From assembly GCA_019426215.1 (NCBI GenBank), contig CM033399.1:35783022-35847021 (forward strand): a stretch of 64,000 nt of DNA, given 5' to 3'. This stretch comes from Buddleja alternifolia. Taxonomy: Eukaryota; Streptophyta; Magnoliopsida; Lamiales; Scrophulariaceae. Below the pieces are notes generated by a model that worked only from the letters and a program-made list of their open reading frames with translations, was not told where the DNA came from and ran no database searches. The position numbers and the translations under genes were made by a program. Numbering within the stretch: the stretch's first letter is position 1; every line of letters begins with the position of its first letter. This document shows positions 61,305 through 64,000 of this stretch, piece by piece.

Positions 61305-61765
61305 AGAGAAAATTGCATTTTTCGTCTCACAACTTTGTCTCGATTTAATTTTGATCTTATTTGTTACGAATTTACCACACTTTGTCTTTTAACTTTCAAA
61401 ATGTCTCACATTCAGTCTCAACCGAAATTTTCTTCCCACTTTTAACCATCAACTTCGTTAGTCAATATTTTGACAGGATTTTTTGAGAATAATTCGTTTA
61501 TGAATGCACTCAAATACGGATCACATTTAATATCACAATATTTCTATTCAATATCACGTGTAATTAATGAACAAATTCTCTCAAGAAAAACACCAATCAA
61601 AATATTGACTAACAAAGTTGACCATTAAATGTTGAAAGGAAATTTCAATTAGGACAAAATATGTGATACTTTGAAATTATGAGACTAAATGTGATAAATA
61701 TGTAACAAATGAGATCAAAATTAAAATGAAGCAAAGTTATGGGAAAAAATGTAATTTTTAATTAA
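61305..61765. repeat. Foldback repeat
   Basis: Arms gagaaaattgcatttttcgt and gggaaaaaatgtaatttttaa with matching inner words (caacttcgttagtcaatatt / aatattgactaacaaagttg). No target duplication found. Confidence 0.6.
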
Positions 61766-61867
61766 CATTGAATCCTTGAAACCATTGCAGAATAGGTGAA
61801 GTGTATATATAAAAACATTTTATATACGTGACAAGCAATGATTACCTATAGTGCTTGCTATAAGTAC

Positions 61868-62355
61868 CTAGAACACACGGATATGGCCACGCAGCTATGG
61901 AAACGATAAGATACAGATAGAATATGACAAATTTAAAAATTTTAGGACATGATATATTGGATATATATATATAATTTAAAAATAAAAGTGATTCAATAAA
62001 TTCATTGACATAAATAGAATTTTTGTCTAATTTTTTAAATTCCTTTATTATTTATTTAACTTTTAACCTTTAATTTTTAATAAAAGGCCGAAAATAATAT
62101 CTTCAGTTCTATTTTAGTCCTAAAAATATTGTATAATATCAAAAAAATAAAAAATCGTCTGATATCCAATACATGTCGAATATTGCAAACTTTGCATCGA
62201 ATACAGTATCCAGAGTTTTTTTTTTTTTTTTTTTCATTTTTGGACACTTCAAAAATGTGTCGGATACGATATTTGGGCGGTATTCAAAGGTTGATATATC
62301 CGATACGGATATAATACTGCACGTAATTATTATTAGGAGTATCCGTACATCATAA
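61868..62355 (-). mobile_element. Non-autonomous TIR element, copy 3 (488 bp)
   Basis: In reverse relative to the copies near 0.4 and 15.5 kb. The right end tatccgtacatcata is the inverse of their left end; the left end (ctagaacacacggatatgg) is diverged. Flanks ataagtac (61860-61867) and atgagtac (62356-62363) match at 7 of 8, giving the cleanest support for an 8-bp duplication. Confidence 0.78.
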
Positions 62356-62653
62356 ATGAGTACTCATTATGAAAAGAAAAATACTTAAATGACAAAATCA
62401 CAATATCTAAGTTATTACAAATATATGTACAATAACAGTTTGATTTTTAACAATAATAATAAAATATCACAGATTTATAGGGACAATAGTTATGTAATTA
62501 AGTTGTCGACGATGAAAATTAATTAATGACATATACTGACAATTCAATGAATTTGTGTGTAGGAATGTTCAAATCCAAATGTTAGGTCCTTTAATTTGAC
62601 TATCAAGCATCACCCGATGTAGGAATATCTCAGTTAAGAGCTTTGTTCAACAC

Positions 62654-62666
62654 TACTATATATATA
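62654..62666 (+). promoter_or_regulatory. Possible TATA box of CPS-C
   Basis: A tatatatata run about 95 bp before the CPS-C start codon. Weak, because such runs are common here. Confidence 0.35.
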
Positions 62667-62756
62667 TGGGTGGCCACATAATGACTTACCACAAACTACG
62701 ACAGAATATATTGCTCTTAGTCTTCCAATAGCACAATAGTAATCATAATTGTAATC

Positions 62757-63519
62757 ATGCACTCTATATTATCTCTAAAGCTAAACTATTCCCCTGTAGT
62801 TCATTGCAGATCAACAAAACCATCTGCAGCAACACTCAAGGTTCAGCTGCCAGAATGTTTCATCAGTAAGATTAATTTCTTGCTTATAGAAAATATGTTT
62901 AATTAGGGATAATTACACAAAACCCCGGCCCCTCATTTTAAGGGTAATTATCAATAAAACCCCTCACGTTTGGTAAATTTACCATAGCTCCCCTTGCCAG
63001 TAAAAGGAGATTACAATTTCATTACCTGTCAGATTAAATATATTAAAATTTTCTTCACTGACAGGGGGTGTGTTGGGAATTTTCAAAAACTCTGGAGGCT
63101 TTTGGTAATTACACAATATGTGAAGGGATGTTAGTGTAATTATCCCTATTCTTAATCTTAGTGTAATATATCTTCTAACACTTAATTCTAATTATGCTTA
63201 TTTTTTCTTAAAATAAATTATGAAAGTATATTATAAGTTTGGATCAGGAACCTTAATTAATTAATTATTGGAATTACTTTTCATATTGTAGGTACAACAT
63301 GGCCGAGCAGAAGTGAACATATATCATTGAATCACCATGTTAATCACAAAGGAGTATCTAAATTATCATCCGAGAGTACTCGAGGTACGTAAAGCTCTAT
63401 TGAAAATTCTAACTTAAAGTTCTTGAACAGAATGTTCGTGAGTTAATTCATCACCACCTTTTAATCCAGTTGCCAGTCTGGATGTGCCACAAGTATGCCA
63501 AGAGGACGAAGACCTCGAA
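62757..63519 (+). CDS. CPS-C: 5' part of a second copalyl diphosphate synthase-like gene
   Basis: Exons 62757-62865, 63292-63384 and 63470-63519 match the first three exons of CPS-A in length (109/93/50 against 115/90/59), phase and wording: LNYSPV, LPECF, NHHV and an ending at an Arg/Gly junction. They encode about 84 residues of transit peptide and N-terminal linker (DVPQVCQEDEDLE). The exon with SxYDTAW and all catalytic parts lies beyond the window, so function rests on the paralogy. The segment is open with good splice sites (AGTAAG, GGTACG, GTACGT). Divergent from KSL-B, about 8.4 kb away. Whether the full gene is intact cannot be seen. Confidence 0.8.
62909..63150. mobile_element. Foldback MITE in CPS-C intron 1
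   Basis: Left end agggataattacacaaaac and right end gtgtaattatccct are inverted; style matches 55595-56204. About 240 bp, no ORF. Confidence 0.65.
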
Positions 63520-63571
63520 GTACGTAAGAAATTTTTATTTTTGGAAACATTCAGTCAATCACTTGTTAATA

Positions 63572-63870
63572 TAGGCAAAACTGCAATTTTGGTCGAGTAT
63601 CGGGTAGGGTGGCACTTTTCGTCTAATCGAGAGAGAAGCAATTTAGTACAACATCTTTTGCTTTTGGTCAATTCGAGGGCAAATTCGACCAGGAAAGTTG
63701 AGTTTTGTGGAAAAGAAATTTTTAAATTGGAATTTCAATATCGGACGGAAAGTCGTCATGTGTTCATTATGAGGACCAAAAATATGTCACTTTACTTCAA
63801 TTATATGACCGATCATTGTAACTTTCTACTAGGCGAGCTTGCAATTTTAGTTTCTAAATTAAGAGGGTCT
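63572..63870. repeat. Foldback repeat at the start of CPS-C intron 3
   Basis: Left arm aggcaaaactgcaattttgg, right arm cttgcaattttagtttctaa; includes gggcaaattcgaccaggaaag, as in the CPS-A intron 3 elements. The 144-residue ORF across it is incidental. Confidence 0.5.
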
Positions 63871-64000
63871 GAAACTCTCACTTATTATTCGATTATGTTT
63901 TTATTGTTTAATTTGTAGTGATCAAAATGTCCTTTTCCACATCCAATTGATAACTGAGTCGGCCGTTGGACATAACAACTAATTTTTTTTATTTTTTTTC

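Noticed and set aside
63484..63918. 144-residue ORF at the CPS-C third exon
   Set aside because: Only its first residues coincide with the exon, in another frame; the rest is intron and foldback repeat.
1..64000. CRISPR arrays, rRNA genes, bacterial operons
   Set aside because: None seen; regularly spaced repeats here are microsatellites or transposon parts, and the gene structure is eukaryotic.

Overview
The window is plant nuclear DNA: AT-rich, with GT-AG introns, plant LTR retrotransposons and many small inverted-repeat transposons. The coding genes are specialised diterpene synthases of the labdane-related type. From memory they look most like Lamiaceae (mint family) enzymes: CPS-A resembles the Salvia (+)-copalyl diphosphate synthase clade and KSL-B resembles the miltiradiene synthase clade. 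The family assignment is therefore inferred, not proven.

Layout. 1-14.9 kb: a 13.9-kb minus-strand Ty1/copia element of SIRE/Maximus type (686-14585, TSD ATATT) carrying a very long extra ORF behind pol; it sits inside an older 8-bp-TSD inverted-repeat element. 14.9-22.3 kb: repeats only (second copy of that element, an LTR, a GT-cored foldback element, tandem duplications). 22.3-31.6 kb: CPS-A, 15 exons, plus strand, intact by my reading, with introns loaded with transposons. 32.0-33.0 kb: the last 20 codons and 3' flank of a lost minus-strand KSL gene, cut by a copia remnant. 33.0-41.5 kb: microsatellite/palindrome DNA, a decayed Ty3/gypsy element split by a 2.77-kb insertion, and a LINE-type RNase H pseudogene split by a hAT MITE. 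41.5-47.2 kb: repeats and a broken RPA1-like OB-fold gene. 47.3-54.3 kb: a tRNA-type SINE, then KSL-B, 13 exons, minus strand, intact. 54.3-62.6 kb: MITEs and AT-rich spacer. 62.76 kb to the end: first three exons of CPS-C, plus strand, running out of the window.

How the genes work together. CPS-A and CPS-C are class II enzymes that would cyclise geranylgeranyl diphosphate to a copalyl-type diphosphate in plastids; KSL-B is a class I enzyme (DDFFD, NDLQTFKKE) that would ionise that product and form the final skeleton, plausibly miltiradiene or a relative. Together they look like the core of a diterpenoid biosynthetic gene cluster. The order CPS-A>, <KSL relic, <KSL-B, CPS-C> suggests that a CPS/KSL unit was duplicated and then eroded by transposons. 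No cytochrome P450 gene is visible here.

Limits: everything was read by eye without alignment software; splice sites are inferred from GT/AG, reading phase and protein similarity, and coordinates may be off by 1-2 bases.
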